NCBI RefSeq assembly: GCF_000022325.1
Contig: NC_012034.1
Location: 1 to 64,000 of the forward strand
Direction of reading: 5' to 3'
From: Caldicellulosiruptor bescii DSM 6725
GTDB lineage: Bacteria > Bacillota > Thermoanaerobacteria > Caldicellulosiruptorales > Caldicellulosiruptoraceae
Length of the DNA: 64,000 nt
Below, piece after piece: positions 48,830 to 58,248 of this stretch. Both the position numbers and the translations under genes were made by a program. The notes beneath the pieces were generated by a model. That model made no database searches. It was not told the origin of the DNA and saw only the letters and a list, made by a program, of their open reading frames with translations. Position 1 is the stretch's first letter. Every line of letters starts with the position of its first letter.

Positions 48830-51214
48830 ATGAAGAAAAGACTTTGCACAGCTTTTGCTGTTATTATTTTTATCTTTTTATGGTATATTCAAATTGCTCC
48901 AGCGGATAGCTTTATAAATATTGAAAATATTGAATATGGAATTGATAATACATTAAAACTCCAAAAAATGGCCGAGGCAAAAATCACTTTGACAAACTCA
49001 AATCCGAACAATTTCAAAGGTAAGGTTTCTTTTGAGAGGTGGATTATTGATAATAATGCGGTTATTATAAACAGAGGTTCTCAGAAGACAAAAATAAAAG
49101 CTTTTTCTTTCTCTAAGCAATTTGAGATAGCAGGCAATTCAAAAAAAGTAATTGCTCTTCCTGTGTTCTTTGGTAATGATGGTGTTAGTGAACAATATTT
49201 TAAAATTTACACTTCTGATGGCAGATTAATTTCTTCAGTTAAAGTAAAACCTAAACCTTTTTATGTAAAAAGCTGTGTGGGAATATTTTCTTATAGAGGT
49301 GCAGCAAGTGACCTTTCGTATGTATTAGAAAATAGCGGAAAAGCTGCAAATGTTGTTATTTTAGACAGCAAAAAATTTCCAACAAGAGAGTCATTGCTTG
49401 AGATGTTTGAATTTATTATCATTCACAACTACAAAACTTCAAATTTGACAGTTGAGCAGTATCAAACTTTAAAGGACTATGTAGCAAAAGGTGGAAATCT
49501 TATAATAACCTTGGGCGAAAATTATCAAAAAAATCTTTCTGTGTTTACAGATGATTTTCTTGTAGGGAGTATTGGCAAGATAAAAACTGGAGATATACTA
49601 CTAAAGAGGGTAAGCAAAAAAGATTATACCCGAAATGTGGTTGGGTCAAACAATCAAAAGGATATAGTACTTAAAAAGATTAAATATGCGGAGTTTGAAC
49701 TTAAAAATGCTGAAATGATAAACCAAAAACACATGCAGAAGATAAGGTATGGAAAAGGGACAGTTCTGGTAACTTCATTTGATCCATTTGATGGACAAAT
49801 GACTGGGGAAGAAAAGAAGCAGATTTTTAACATAATAATTGAAAACATAAACACTAACTTTTACATTCCTTCAAATGCTGTTATGGGATATGCAGGCAAC
49901 AGCCACCTTTACACTGCTGTGAATGTGAAGTGGCCAAACAACACCATAATATTAATACTGATAGCTATATATATTATTTTTGTAAGTTTTGGCAATTACT
50001 TTATTTTAAGAAGACTTAACAAGCGTCACCTGACATGGCAGCTGATTTTAGTTGAAAGTATTGTTTGGACAGCAATAATATTTGGTGCTGCAACTTTTTA
50101 CAGGATAAATCAGCCCAATGTGAATGCCTTGAATTTTATTGTTTATAATTCAGATGGAAAAGGGTATGTGGTGGACAAGTATTATCAGATATTTGCTCCT
50201 TTCAAAACAGACATAAAAATTAAGGGAATAGAAAATCAAAAAATAGAACCGCTTTTGCTTGAATACGAGAATTTGCCAGTGGGTGAAAGTCCAACTAATG
50301 GTTATGAATACTATCCATGGCAAGAAATAGCTTTCAAAGGTTTGACAGCACCTTTTATGAAAAGTATAAAGGATCAAACGGTTTACAAAGTGGATGATAT
50401 TCCTCTTGATGTGAATTTTAACATAAAGGATATGTCAAAGATAACTGTGGAAATAAACAATAGGTCTGACTATGAAATAAAAAATATATTTGTAGTTCTG
50501 TATAATAGCTATGTTTACATAGAAGAATTAAAACCGCACAGCAAGGTCACAAAGACAATCTCAAATGTGTACAGTATGTTGGCAGACGAAATAAGAAACA
50601 CATTTTATAACAATCAGACCCCAAGAATTAGAGATTTCCAACTTATTAACAGAGAAATAGACCTTTTGTACAGCGTTTTGCCCAAGGATTTGTCAAACCC
50701 GTTTTTGATAGGGCATATAGAAAATTACAAAGATGATAAGCTGAACATAAATTCAGAGATTCTAAAAGTCCACAGCGAAGCTGTGTTCAGAAAAGACCTC
50801 GATAGAGTAGCCATTGTTAAAGACAAAAGAATTATTCTCCCAGGTTCTGTTATTCCCAATTTGATAAAAAACACATTCCCAAATGCAAATTACATTACAC
50901 CCAACTATGCAATCTCATTTTATGGCAAGGGTGAATTGGTGCTTGAATATGACCTTTCGGGGTATTTGGACAGAATAGAAAAGGTTTTGATACAAATGCC
51001 AATGCAGTATGGAAGATATAACGTTGAGGAATTTATCTTCAATGTTAAAACACAAAAATGGGATAAGACAAGCTTTGAAAAACCACTTGCATTTGGAAAA
51101 GATGAAATAGAAAAATATTTCCAAGATTACAAAATAAAAATTAGAATTGTTGGCAAAGATGACAGGTCTGTGACTGCCATTCCTCTTATTTCTGCAGAAG
51201 GTGGTGAAAAATAA
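48830..51214 (+). CDS. exported membrane protein with GATase-like domain, first gene of the ABC-MoxR operon
   Basis: A 794-residue protein with a signal segment (about 5-25) and an Ig-like N-terminal region. A class I glutamine-amidotransferase-like fold follows (SCVGIFSYRGAASDLSYVL ... DYVAKGGNLIITLGEN), without an evident catalytic cysteine. Two transmembrane helices lie near 365-390 and 400-423, and then a large extracytoplasmic C-terminal part. The layout is reminiscent of GldG-like partners of ABC-2 exporters. ATG 48830, 9 bases after AAGGGG, is preferred to the open GTG 48812. The next gene starts 1 base after its stop. Confidence 0.7.
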   Translation: MKKRLCTAFAVIIFIFLWYIQIAPADSFINIENIEYGIDNTLKLQKMAEAKITLTNSNPNNFKGKVSFERWIIDNNAVIINRGSQKTKIKAFSFSKQFEIAGNSKKVIALPVFFGNDGVSEQYFKIYTSDGRLISSVKVKPKPFYVKSCVGIFSYRGAASDLSYVLENSGKAANVVILDSKKFPTRESLLEMFEFIIIHNYKTSNLTVEQYQTLKDYVAKGGNLIITLGENYQKNLSVFTDDFLVGSIGKIKTGDILLKRVSKKDYTRNVVGSNNQKDIVLKKIKYAEFELKNAEMINQKHMQKIRYGKGTVLVTSFDPFDGQMTGEEKKQIFNIIIENINTNFYIPSNAVMGYAGNSHLYTAVNVKWPNNTIILILIAIYIIFVSFGNYFILRRLNKRHLTWQLILVESIVWTAIIFGAATFYRINQPNVNALNFIVYNSDGKGYVVDKYYQIFAPFKTDIKIKGIENQKIEPLLLEYENLPVGESPTNGYEYYPWQEIAFKGLTAPFMKSIKDQTVYKVDDIPLDVNFNIKDMSKITVEINNRSDYEIKNIFVVLYNSYVYIEELKPHSKVTKTISNVYSMLADEIRNTFYNNQTPRIRDFQLINREIDLLYSVLPKDLSNPFLIGHIENYKDDKLNINSEILKVHSEAVFRKDLDRVAIVKDKRIILPGSVIPNLIKNTFPNANYITPNYAISFYGKGELVLEYDLSGYLDRIEKVLIQMPMQYGRYNVEEFIFNVKTQKWDKTSFEKPLAFGKDEIEKYFQDYKIKIRIVGKDDRSVTAIPLISAEGGEK

Positions 51215-51215
51215 C

Positions 51216-52148
51216 ATGGCTCTTGTTGAGGTAGAGAGGCTTGTAAAATTTTATGGGAAAAAGAAGGCTTTAGATAACCTCTCATTTGCGGTTGACAGCA
51301 GGCAGATATTTGGTTTTGTTGGTCCAAACGGGGCGGGCAAAACAACCACAATGAAAATCATGTGCGGACTTTTGAGGGCTGACGGTGGAATAGTTAAAAT
51401 TGATGGGATTGATGTTGCTAAAAAGACTAATAAGATTAAATTTCTTATTGGTTATATGCCTGACTTTTTTGGTGTGTATGACAATCTTAAAGTGAACGAA
51501 TATTTGGAATTCTTTGCTTTGGCATATGGTATACGCGGGACAAAGGTGCAAAAACTGATAGATGACCTTTTAGAGCTTGTGAGGCTAACCGATAAAAAAT
51601 ATGACTTTGTTGATTCTCTCTCACGAGGCATGAAACAGAGGCTGTGTTTGGCAAGGTGTCTGATTCACAATCCACTACTTCTCGTTTTAGATGAGCCTGC
51701 ATCTGGTATGGACCCGCAGTCTCGAATTGAGATGAAGGAGATATTGAAAAATTTAAAAGATATGGGAAAGACCATAATAATAAGCTCACATATTCTTCCT
51801 GAGCTATCAGAGCTTTGCACACATGTCGGGATAATAAATGGCGGCAGGATGGTTGCCCAAGGTGATATCAACCAGATTACCCTGCTTGCGCACGGCACAA
51901 AGAGGATTAAGATAAGGTTTGTTGATGGCTTTGATGAGGCTTATATGGTGTTTAAAGAGTTTCCATCGGTTTGTGATATTCAAGTCATTGAAGGTGGGTA
52001 CATTTTGAGTTTTGATGGTGATGACAATGATTTGTTTTTATTGATAAAGAGCTTGATTGACAAAGGTGCAAAGGTATGTGAAGTAAGCACGGTAGAGGGC
52101 AGCCTTGAAGAAGCGTTTATGAAGGTAGTTTTAGGCAGTGAAAATTAG
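51216..52148 (+). CDS. ABC-2 type exporter, ATP-binding protein
   Basis: A 310-residue ATPase with Walker A GPNGAGKTTTMK, a Q-loop region IGYMPDFFGVY, signature LSRGMKQRLCLAR and Walker B LLVLDEPASGMDP. It energises the permease that follows. ATG 51216 begins one base after the preceding stop, with AAGGTGGTG upstream; the frame is open from GTG 51201. Its 3' end overlaps the open frame of the permease. Together with the first gene it resembles Gld/Nos-type ABC-2 systems; the substrate is unknown. Confidence 0.92.
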   Translation: MALVEVERLVKFYGKKKALDNLSFAVDSRQIFGFVGPNGAGKTTTMKIMCGLLRADGGIVKIDGIDVAKKTNKIKFLIGYMPDFFGVYDNLKVNEYLEFFALAYGIRGTKVQKLIDDLLELVRLTDKKYDFVDSLSRGMKQRLCLARCLIHNPLLLVLDEPASGMDPQSRIEMKEILKNLKDMGKTIIISSHILPELSELCTHVGIINGGRMVAQGDINQITLLAHGTKRIKIRFVDGFDEAYMVFKEFPSVCDIQVIEGGYILSFDGDDNDLFLLIKSLIDKGAKVCEVSTVEGSLEEAFMKVVLGSEN

Positions 52149-52185
52149 AAAGATTATTTCAAAAAAACAGGGGAGTGAAAAAGTT

Positions 52186-53079
52186 TTGAAAAACATAAAA
52201 AGATTTATGATGGCCATTTTCTCAAATCCTATTGTCACAAAAGAGATAAAACAGAGGACAAGAGGGCTTAAGTTTTCGTTTACCATTGCTGGGTGGCTAC
52301 TTCTTATGACTCTATTTACAATAATGTTTTTAACATCATATGCTAAGCCGGTTGTTGTGGTAAGTTCCTACAGAGGTTTTTTCACTACCTTTTGTATCTT
52401 ACTTATTTTTCTGTTTGCTGGGTTTTTCGGGCTGTTGGTTGTAATTTTGAGTTCCCAGGCAATTGCAAAGGAAAAAGAAAATCAAACACTTGACATACTT
52501 CTTTCAACGCCTTTGACCAATTTTGAAATTGTTGTTGGGAAGATGATAGCAGCAGCTGGTGAAGCGGTAATACTTTTCTTCTCTGCAGTTCCGATATTGG
52601 TACTTCTATATTTTTATGGTATAACATCTATGGGGAATATCTTGCTTATTATGCTCTATGTTTTTGTGCTCATCCTCTTTTATGGTTCGCTGAGCCTTTT
52701 GTTATCAACAGTTATCAAAAAGAGCATAGCAGCAACTGTGATTGTGGTAAGCATTGTCATTGCCTCTACCATCTTTAGCTATTTTATCTTTTTGACTGGT
52801 GCACAGGTATTGGTTGCCAACTCGCCCCAGCCTGGAAAAGCTCAAAATTTCTGGAGTTTAATATCAATTTCATTAAGCTCAGCTTTTTCTCTAATTGAGC
52901 TTATAAGTATTCGTTTAAATTCAGCTCCAGCTGCTTTTTTTCAATACTCATACAAAATTAAAGGGTATCAGATACACCTTATCATTTGCATAGTTGGAAC
53001 AATATTGAACATTTATTTGAGTGCGCTATTTTTAAGTCCTCTGAGAAGAATCAGAATATTTAGAAGAAAGTCCAATTAG
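52186..53079 (+). CDS. ABC-2 type exporter, permease protein
   Basis: A 297-residue membrane protein with about six transmembrane segments. It begins with a cytoplasmic NPIVTKEIKQRTRGLKFSF stretch typical of ABC-2 permeases, and EKENQTLDILLSTPLTNFE follows the second helix. The frame is open from GTG 52138, overlapping the ATPase stop. AGGGGAG (52169-52175) points instead to TTG 52186, which I chose; the start is uncertain. It partners the ATPase at 51216-52148. Confidence 0.85.
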   Translation: MKNIKRFMMAIFSNPIVTKEIKQRTRGLKFSFTIAGWLLLMTLFTIMFLTSYAKPVVVVSSYRGFFTTFCILLIFLFAGFFGLLVVILSSQAIAKEKENQTLDILLSTPLTNFEIVVGKMIAAAGEAVILFFSAVPILVLLYFYGITSMGNILLIMLYVFVLILFYGSLSLLLSTVIKKSIAATVIVVSIVIASTIFSYFIFLTGAQVLVANSPQPGKAQNFWSLISISLSSAFSLIELISIRLNSAPAAFFQYSYKIKGYQIHLIICIVGTILNIYLSALFLSPLRRIRIFRRKSN

Positions 53080-53095
53080 GTGGGGATGGTAATTT

Positions 53096-54550
53096 ATGCA
53101 TGAAAGTGAAATGCAGATTTTGAGTTTTTTGAAAAAAGTGCAAAGAAGGCAGATACTTTGCAGCCTCTTGACGCGTCTGTGGCAGTGTGTATCTGCTTCT
53201 TTGTCTTTTGTTATTTTGGTAGAAGCTTTATCAAAGATTGTCCCAATGTACTACAAAGCTTTCTACCAGATATTTATTTTGCTGCTGTCTTTAGGCATAT
53301 ATGTAGTTTTTGTTATCTCAAGGAAGCCAACTCTTCAGCACTCAGCACTTATAGTTGACAGTTTTGGCTTGAAAGAAAGGCTGACAACATCATTGGAACT
53401 CATTGGCGTTGATACCGAAATCTCAAGATATATAAAGCAAACAACGGCACAGATTATAAAAAATATAGACATAAAAAAACTGATAAAACCTAAGCTTGAA
53501 AAAAATAAATGGATGTTTGTAGCATCACTTTTCATTGTATTTTTCATTTTAACAAATGTTCAAAGTCCTAAAATGGATGAGGCAAAAAGATTACATCTTC
53601 TGAGCAGCCTTAAGAAAAAGGAAATACTCAAGATAGAAAAGCAGAAAAAAGAGGTGCTAAAAAGTTACAAGCTTAATGAGGTTGAAAAGAGAAAGATTGA
53701 TGAAGTATTGTCAAAACTTAAAAAGGAAATAAAACTTGCCAAAACCAAAAGCGAAATAGAACTTGCAAAGCAAAAGGCATGGTTTTTGCTCAATGATTTG
53801 AAAAATAGTCCTGGAAGCCCCCAGTTTTATTCAGCAGTGGAAAAGTTCAAAAATTCTATTACACAGGACAACAAGTCAGCCCAAAGTGGTACAAAAAATT
53901 TTCTTGCAAATGCTAATACAAAAAGCGACAATAAAAGTGGAAGCTCATCTCCCAGTTCAAATGGACAAAGTAGTGCACAAAAGAGTGAAAATAGTAAGAG
54001 CATCTCTGCTTTTTCCAAAAGTGAAAACTCCCAGGATGCAGGCAGCAGCTTGACTGCATCAAATGATCAAGGACAGGCCCAGCAAGAGCAAGTGCAGTCT
54101 TCCTCTGCCGAGGCAAATGGAACTTCAAACGACTCAGGCTCAGGCGCAAGTGCAAATAGTGTGCAAAATGCATCTGGTCAAGCTAGTGCACCTGGTGGCA
54201 TGCAAGGAAGAGGTGAAGGGATAAGCCAAGTTGATAATTTAAATAACAAAGGCAAAGGGCTTGGTGCAGCCATTCCCAGAACTTCAAATAAAGTACAGAT
54301 GCCTTCCATTTATACAAAAAATCTTCTAAGCCTTGATGCATCTAAAAAGGTTTTGGCGGACATAGGACAGGAAAGTGGAAGAGTATCCCAAAAACAGGGC
54401 ATTGGAGAAAGAGGGCAGAAACTGAGTTTTGACAGGGTTTTTTCACAATACAAACAGGAGGCAAATGAATATATCGAAGCAGATGAAGTTCCTTTATGGG
54501 CAAAGGAAATAACCAAACGGTATTTTGAAAATTTAGAGAACATGAGGTGA
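53096..54550 (+). CDS. membrane-anchored coiled-coil, low-complexity protein (unknown)
   Basis: A 484-residue protein without a family I can name; the place and topology recall DUF4175-type neighbours of MoxR genes. Two hydrophobic segments lie near residues 30-65 and a third near 140-155. A lysine-rich predicted coiled coil (about 175-245) follows. Next comes a Ser/Asn/Gln/Ala-rich low-complexity region (about 255-380) and a conserved-looking C terminus with QYKQEANEYIEADEVP and a basic end. ATG 53096 follows GGTGGGG. It sits between the ABC permease and moxR and is translationally close to both. Confidence 0.6.
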   Translation: MHESEMQILSFLKKVQRRQILCSLLTRLWQCVSASLSFVILVEALSKIVPMYYKAFYQIFILLLSLGIYVVFVISRKPTLQHSALIVDSFGLKERLTTSLELIGVDTEISRYIKQTTAQIIKNIDIKKLIKPKLEKNKWMFVASLFIVFFILTNVQSPKMDEAKRLHLLSSLKKKEILKIEKQKKEVLKSYKLNEVEKRKIDEVLSKLKKEIKLAKTKSEIELAKQKAWFLLNDLKNSPGSPQFYSAVEKFKNSITQDNKSAQSGTKNFLANANTKSDNKSGSSSPSSNGQSSAQKSENSKSISAFSKSENSQDAGSSLTASNDQGQAQQEQVQSSSAEANGTSNDSGSGASANSVQNASGQASAPGGMQGRGEGISQVDNLNNKGKGLGAAIPRTSNKVQMPSIYTKNLLSLDASKKVLADIGQESGRVSQKQGIGERGQKLSFDRVFSQYKQEANEYIEADEVPLWAKEITKRYFENLENMR

Positions 54551-54557
54551 TCAGCAT

Positions 54558-55535
54558 TTGGTTTTGCAGGATATTGAATATACAATGCAGGTTTTAAACA
54601 AAGTAGAAAGCGAAATTTCCAAGGTTATAATTGGCCAGAAGGATGTTATCAGAAAGGTCTTGATTGCCATATTCTGTGGTGGAAACATCCTTCTTGAAGG
54701 ATTGCCGGGCGTTGGCAAGACTCATCTTGTAAAGTCAATTGCAAAGGTGCTGGACCTGAAATTTTCAAGAATTCAGTTTACACCTGACCTCATGCCATCA
54801 GATATTGTGGGAACAAATATAATTTCAAAAGACAAGGACGGAAGTTTGAATTTTACATTCCAAAAAGGTCCTATCTTTGCTAACATAGTATTGGCAGATG
54901 AGATAAACAGAGCAACACCAAAGACGCAGTCAGCACTTCTTGAGGCAATGCAGGAGAAGACGGTCACTGTAATGGGGCAGACCTACAAGCTTGATGAACC
55001 ATTTTTTGTTCTTGCAACACAAAATCCTCTTGAGCAAGAAGGGACATATCCACTTCCAGAAGCACAGCAAGACAGGTTCTTGTTTAAAATTGATGTTCCA
55101 CTTCCAGGCTTTGATGAGATGATAAGGATTGTAAACCTGACGGTGGAAAGTCGAATGCCCGAGCCTCAAAAGGTCATTGAAGGGAAAGAGATAGTGAACA
55201 TAGGCAGAATTGTTCGACAAGTACCCATTGCAAAGCCTGTTTTGGAATATGCAACAAGGCTTGTTTTGAGCACACAGCCGCACATTGAAGAGAACGACAT
55301 TGCAAGAAAGTATCTTAAGTTTGGTGCAGGACCGAGAGCTCTTCAGCACCTTGTTTTGGGTGCAAAAGCAAATGCGCTCTTTGAGGGAAGACCAAACGTT
55401 GCGTTTGATGATATAAAAAGCCTTGCAAAAAGCGTTCTGTGTCACAGGATTGGCTTGAACTTTGAAGCAATATCTGAGGGTCTTACTCAAAGTGACGTTG
55501 TGGATATGATTTTGCAAAGACAAAAAGAGTGGTAG
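54558..55535 (+). CDS. MoxR family AAA ATPase
   Basis: A 325-residue AAA+ chaperone-like ATPase with Walker A EGLPGVGKTHLVK, Walker B VLADEINRATPKTQSALLEA, sensor-1 region FFVLATQNPLEQEGTYPLPE and the C-terminal lid GAGPRALQHLVLGAKA. MoxR proteins act with DUF58 and vWA proteins, which follow here, to mature or insert targets. The start is TTG 54558, 7 bases after GAGGTGA. It overlaps the DUF58 frame. Confidence 0.93.
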   Translation: MVLQDIEYTMQVLNKVESEISKVIIGQKDVIRKVLIAIFCGGNILLEGLPGVGKTHLVKSIAKVLDLKFSRIQFTPDLMPSDIVGTNIISKDKDGSLNFTFQKGPIFANIVLADEINRATPKTQSALLEAMQEKTVTVMGQTYKLDEPFFVLATQNPLEQEGTYPLPEAQQDRFLFKIDVPLPGFDEMIRIVNLTVESRMPEPQKVIEGKEIVNIGRIVRQVPIAKPVLEYATRLVLSTQPHIEENDIARKYLKFGAGPRALQHLVLGAKANALFEGRPNVAFDDIKSLAKSVLCHRIGLNFEAISEGLTQSDVVDMILQRQKEW

Positions 55536-56431
55536 AAAAATTTAAAAAAGTGGTGAGAATTTTGATGTTTGGCGGGCTTGTTGATGACAAAACGCTGAAA
55601 AAACTTAGCACTTTAAAATTTAAATTTGGAATCGAGATAATTTCACAGTTTGAAGGGCAGCAGAAATCAAAAGGGCGGGGAAATTCGCTTGAGTTCAGCG
55701 ACCACAGGGAGTACATGCCGGGCGATGATTTTAGAAAGGTAAATTTTAGGATTTTTGTGGCAACCCAGAGGCTTTATGTAAAGCTTTTTGAACAGGAAAG
55801 ACAGACAACTTATAATTTTTTCATTGACATGTCAAAATCGATGGATTTCGGAAGCAAAGTCAAAAAAGGTGATATGGCAAAAGCGTTAGCTTTTTGCCTC
55901 TCATACATTGCTCTTTCGCGGCTTGACAGTGTCAATATATTTTTGGTGCAGGAAAATGGCATTTTATCATCAGGTTATCTTAAAGGTAAGCAAAGCCTTC
56001 CAAAGATTGTGAGGTTTTTAGAGGATGCTAATTTCGAGGGTACAGCAAATTTTGAAAATATTAAAAATATTTATATTCCAAGAAAAAGCATCTCATTTAT
56101 TTTTTCTGATTTTTTGTTTGAAGGAGCAGCTAAAGTTTTGAAAATGCTTTCTGCAAGGTGCTCTTTTGTATGCTGCTGTCAGATATTAGATGAAATTGAA
56201 GCATATCCTTCATTTGAACATACATTTTGTCAGCTGATTGACAGTGAGAGCGCAAAAGCTATTGATGTGGAGCTGTCAAATAGTTTAATTAAAGAATATG
56301 TTGAAGAGCTGAGAAGGTATCAAAATGGGCTCAAAGAAATTTTAAAAAAGGCAAATGGGAGGTTTTATGAGGTCTTGAGCTCAAGTGCACTTGAAAAAAC
56401 TGTGATGAATATGATTGGAGTGGGAAGATGA
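55529..56431 (+). CDS. DUF58 domain protein
   Basis: A 300-residue protein with the DUF58 hallmark LEFSDHREYMPGDDFRKVNF, then a degenerate vWA-like part YNFFIDMSKSMDFGS. DUF58 proteins are encoded next to MoxR in most genomes and probably serve as its adaptor or substrate. GTG 55529 overlaps the MoxR stop by 7 bases; GTG 55550 is a possible alternative. It ends in an ATGA overlap with the next gene. Confidence 0.9.
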   Translation: MVEKFKKVVRILMFGGLVDDKTLKKLSTLKFKFGIEIISQFEGQQKSKGRGNSLEFSDHREYMPGDDFRKVNFRIFVATQRLYVKLFEQERQTTYNFFIDMSKSMDFGSKVKKGDMAKALAFCLSYIALSRLDSVNIFLVQENGILSSGYLKGKQSLPKIVRFLEDANFEGTANFENIKNIYIPRKSISFIFSDFLFEGAAKVLKMLSARCSFVCCCQILDEIEAYPSFEHTFCQLIDSESAKAIDVELSNSLIKEYVEELRRYQNGLKEILKKANGRFYEVLSSSALEKTVMNMIGVGR

Positions 56432-58248
56432 ACTTTTCACAGCCACTTTTTCTTTTGTTTCTTTTGACAATCCCGATATTAATTTTTTTGTATATGATAA
56501 AACCAAGGCACAAGAAAGTAACCATTCCAAGCACGTTTTTATGGGAGCGATTGAAAAAACAAAAAAGAGTTGTAAAGCCGGCGCAAAAGTTAAGATTCAG
56601 CCTGCTTTTACTTTTGGGGATTTTTGCACTTTTCAGTTTTTCAATGTATCTTGCAGCTCCTAATATATTTATAAAAAATACCCGCAAAAATGTAGTTTTT
56701 GCCTTTGATAATGGTGCTTCTATGAGCTGTGTGGCAGATGATTCTAAGTCATATCTTCAAAAGTCAAAAGAGATAGCAAGAGAGATAATAGATACACTGC
56801 CGGGCACAACAAAGGTCAGCATTGTGACTTTTTCAGACACAGTCGAGATTTTGCAAAAAGAAGGCACGCGCAGCTTTGCCAAGGATGCGATTGACAGGAT
56901 AGTTCAGACGTACTATGTAACAGATGTGAAAAAGAGCTTGAATATTATTTCAAAGCTTTTCAAACCCTCAGATACAACTTTGTTTATATTTACCGACAAG
57001 AATATGCCTCACTTAGAAAATGCAAAACTTTACAAGTTTCCAAAACCAAAAGATAATGTTAGCATTGAAAATATATCTTGTGTCTCAAGAAAAGATGGTT
57101 TTGATGCTCTGGTAGAAATTAAAAACAGAGGAATTCAAAAAGCGAGTTTTGATCTTGAACTTTTTGCAGACAGCAGACTGGTAGGATTGAAAAGCATTTC
57201 CCTTTTGCCAGGGAAAATGGGTACTTTTTTGTTTGAAAATATCAAAGGAAATTACAAGGTTGTGTGGGGGAGAATAAATTATCCAGACGAAGTAACAAAA
57301 GACAATGTCTTTTGGACAGTTTTAGAGCCCTTGATGGCAAAACAAAAAGTTTTGTATGTAGGAAAAGGAAATTTCTTTTTTGAAAAAGTGTGGCTTACTT
57401 TTGATGACGTTGAATTTTATAAAACTCAAGATGTCAAAAACATTGCTGGTGATTTTGATATATACATATTCGACCAGTGCATACCACAAAAGTTTCCTCA
57501 AAAAGGAGCTTTCATATTTGTATTGCCAAAGAACAGCAGTGCCTTGAAGCTTTTAGGGATAAAGATAGGGAAAAATGCAAGCAATGAAGGATATGCAAGG
57601 TTTGTAAAGTCAGCTATTTCACAAAACATTATTGGGATGGATTTTGCTGTGCAAAAGGCTGTGTATATTGATGATAGTGCTTTTGAGCCAGTTGCAAAGA
57701 TAGGTGGCAAGCCAATAATCTCTTTTGGCAGTATCCATAATCATCCGTCAATCCTATTTGGTTTTGCGATAGATAACAGTGACCTGCCTTTGAAGGTATC
57801 TTTTCCAATTTTGATGGCAAACATTAAAAGTGCTTTTGTCAAGAAAAATCAGTTATTTGAAAAGACAGCTTTTTATCCTGGTGAAGAGATAAGAGTTTTT
57901 TCATATTCAGATAAAAAAGCAGATTTGGTACTACCCGATGGGAAAGAAGAAATTGTTGATTTGTCAGGTTATCCCTCAATTCTTCCTAAAAAAGATGTGT
58001 TGGGAGTTTATTCTTTGGTTCTAAATGAAAAGTCAAAAGAGAATTACAAATTTGCAATAAATTTCCCAACCTATGCTCTGGATGATTCGGGCAGTAGAAA
58101 TTTGGCAGAAAATAATACCAACTTTCCAGATGCAGGTAAAATCAATAGCGTGAAAATGCCATATTCTTTGAAAGATATATTTTTGATACTGGCACTTATT
58201 TTTTTGACTTTGGAGTGGATGGTGTTTTTAAATGAGAATAGAGTTTGA
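56428..58248 (+). CDS. BatA/vWA-domain membrane protein
   Basis: A 606-residue protein. Two N-terminal helices (about 5-22 and 56-76) bracket the BatA-like stretch MIKPRHKKVTIPSTFLWERL. A vWA-like domain (VVFAFDNGASMSC; MIDAS only partly conserved) follows, then beta-rich regions and a C-terminal helix near 585-602. Similar proteins couple MoxR to the membrane. The start overlaps DUF58 (ATGA) and the end overlaps the next gene by 17 bases. Confidence 0.85.
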   Translation: MNFSQPLFLLFLLTIPILIFLYMIKPRHKKVTIPSTFLWERLKKQKRVVKPAQKLRFSLLLLLGIFALFSFSMYLAAPNIFIKNTRKNVVFAFDNGASMSCVADDSKSYLQKSKEIAREIIDTLPGTTKVSIVTFSDTVEILQKEGTRSFAKDAIDRIVQTYYVTDVKKSLNIISKLFKPSDTTLFIFTDKNMPHLENAKLYKFPKPKDNVSIENISCVSRKDGFDALVEIKNRGIQKASFDLELFADSRLVGLKSISLLPGKMGTFLFENIKGNYKVVWGRINYPDEVTKDNVFWTVLEPLMAKQKVLYVGKGNFFFEKVWLTFDDVEFYKTQDVKNIAGDFDIYIFDQCIPQKFPQKGAFIFVLPKNSSALKLLGIKIGKNASNEGYARFVKSAISQNIIGMDFAVQKAVYIDDSAFEPVAKIGGKPIISFGSIHNHPSILFGFAIDNSDLPLKVSFPILMANIKSAFVKKNQLFEKTAFYPGEEIRVFSYSDKKADLVLPDGKEEIVDLSGYPSILPKKDVLGVYSLVLNEKSKENYKFAINFPTYALDDSGSRNLAENNTNFPDAGKINSVKMPYSLKDIFLILALIFLTLEWMVFLNENRV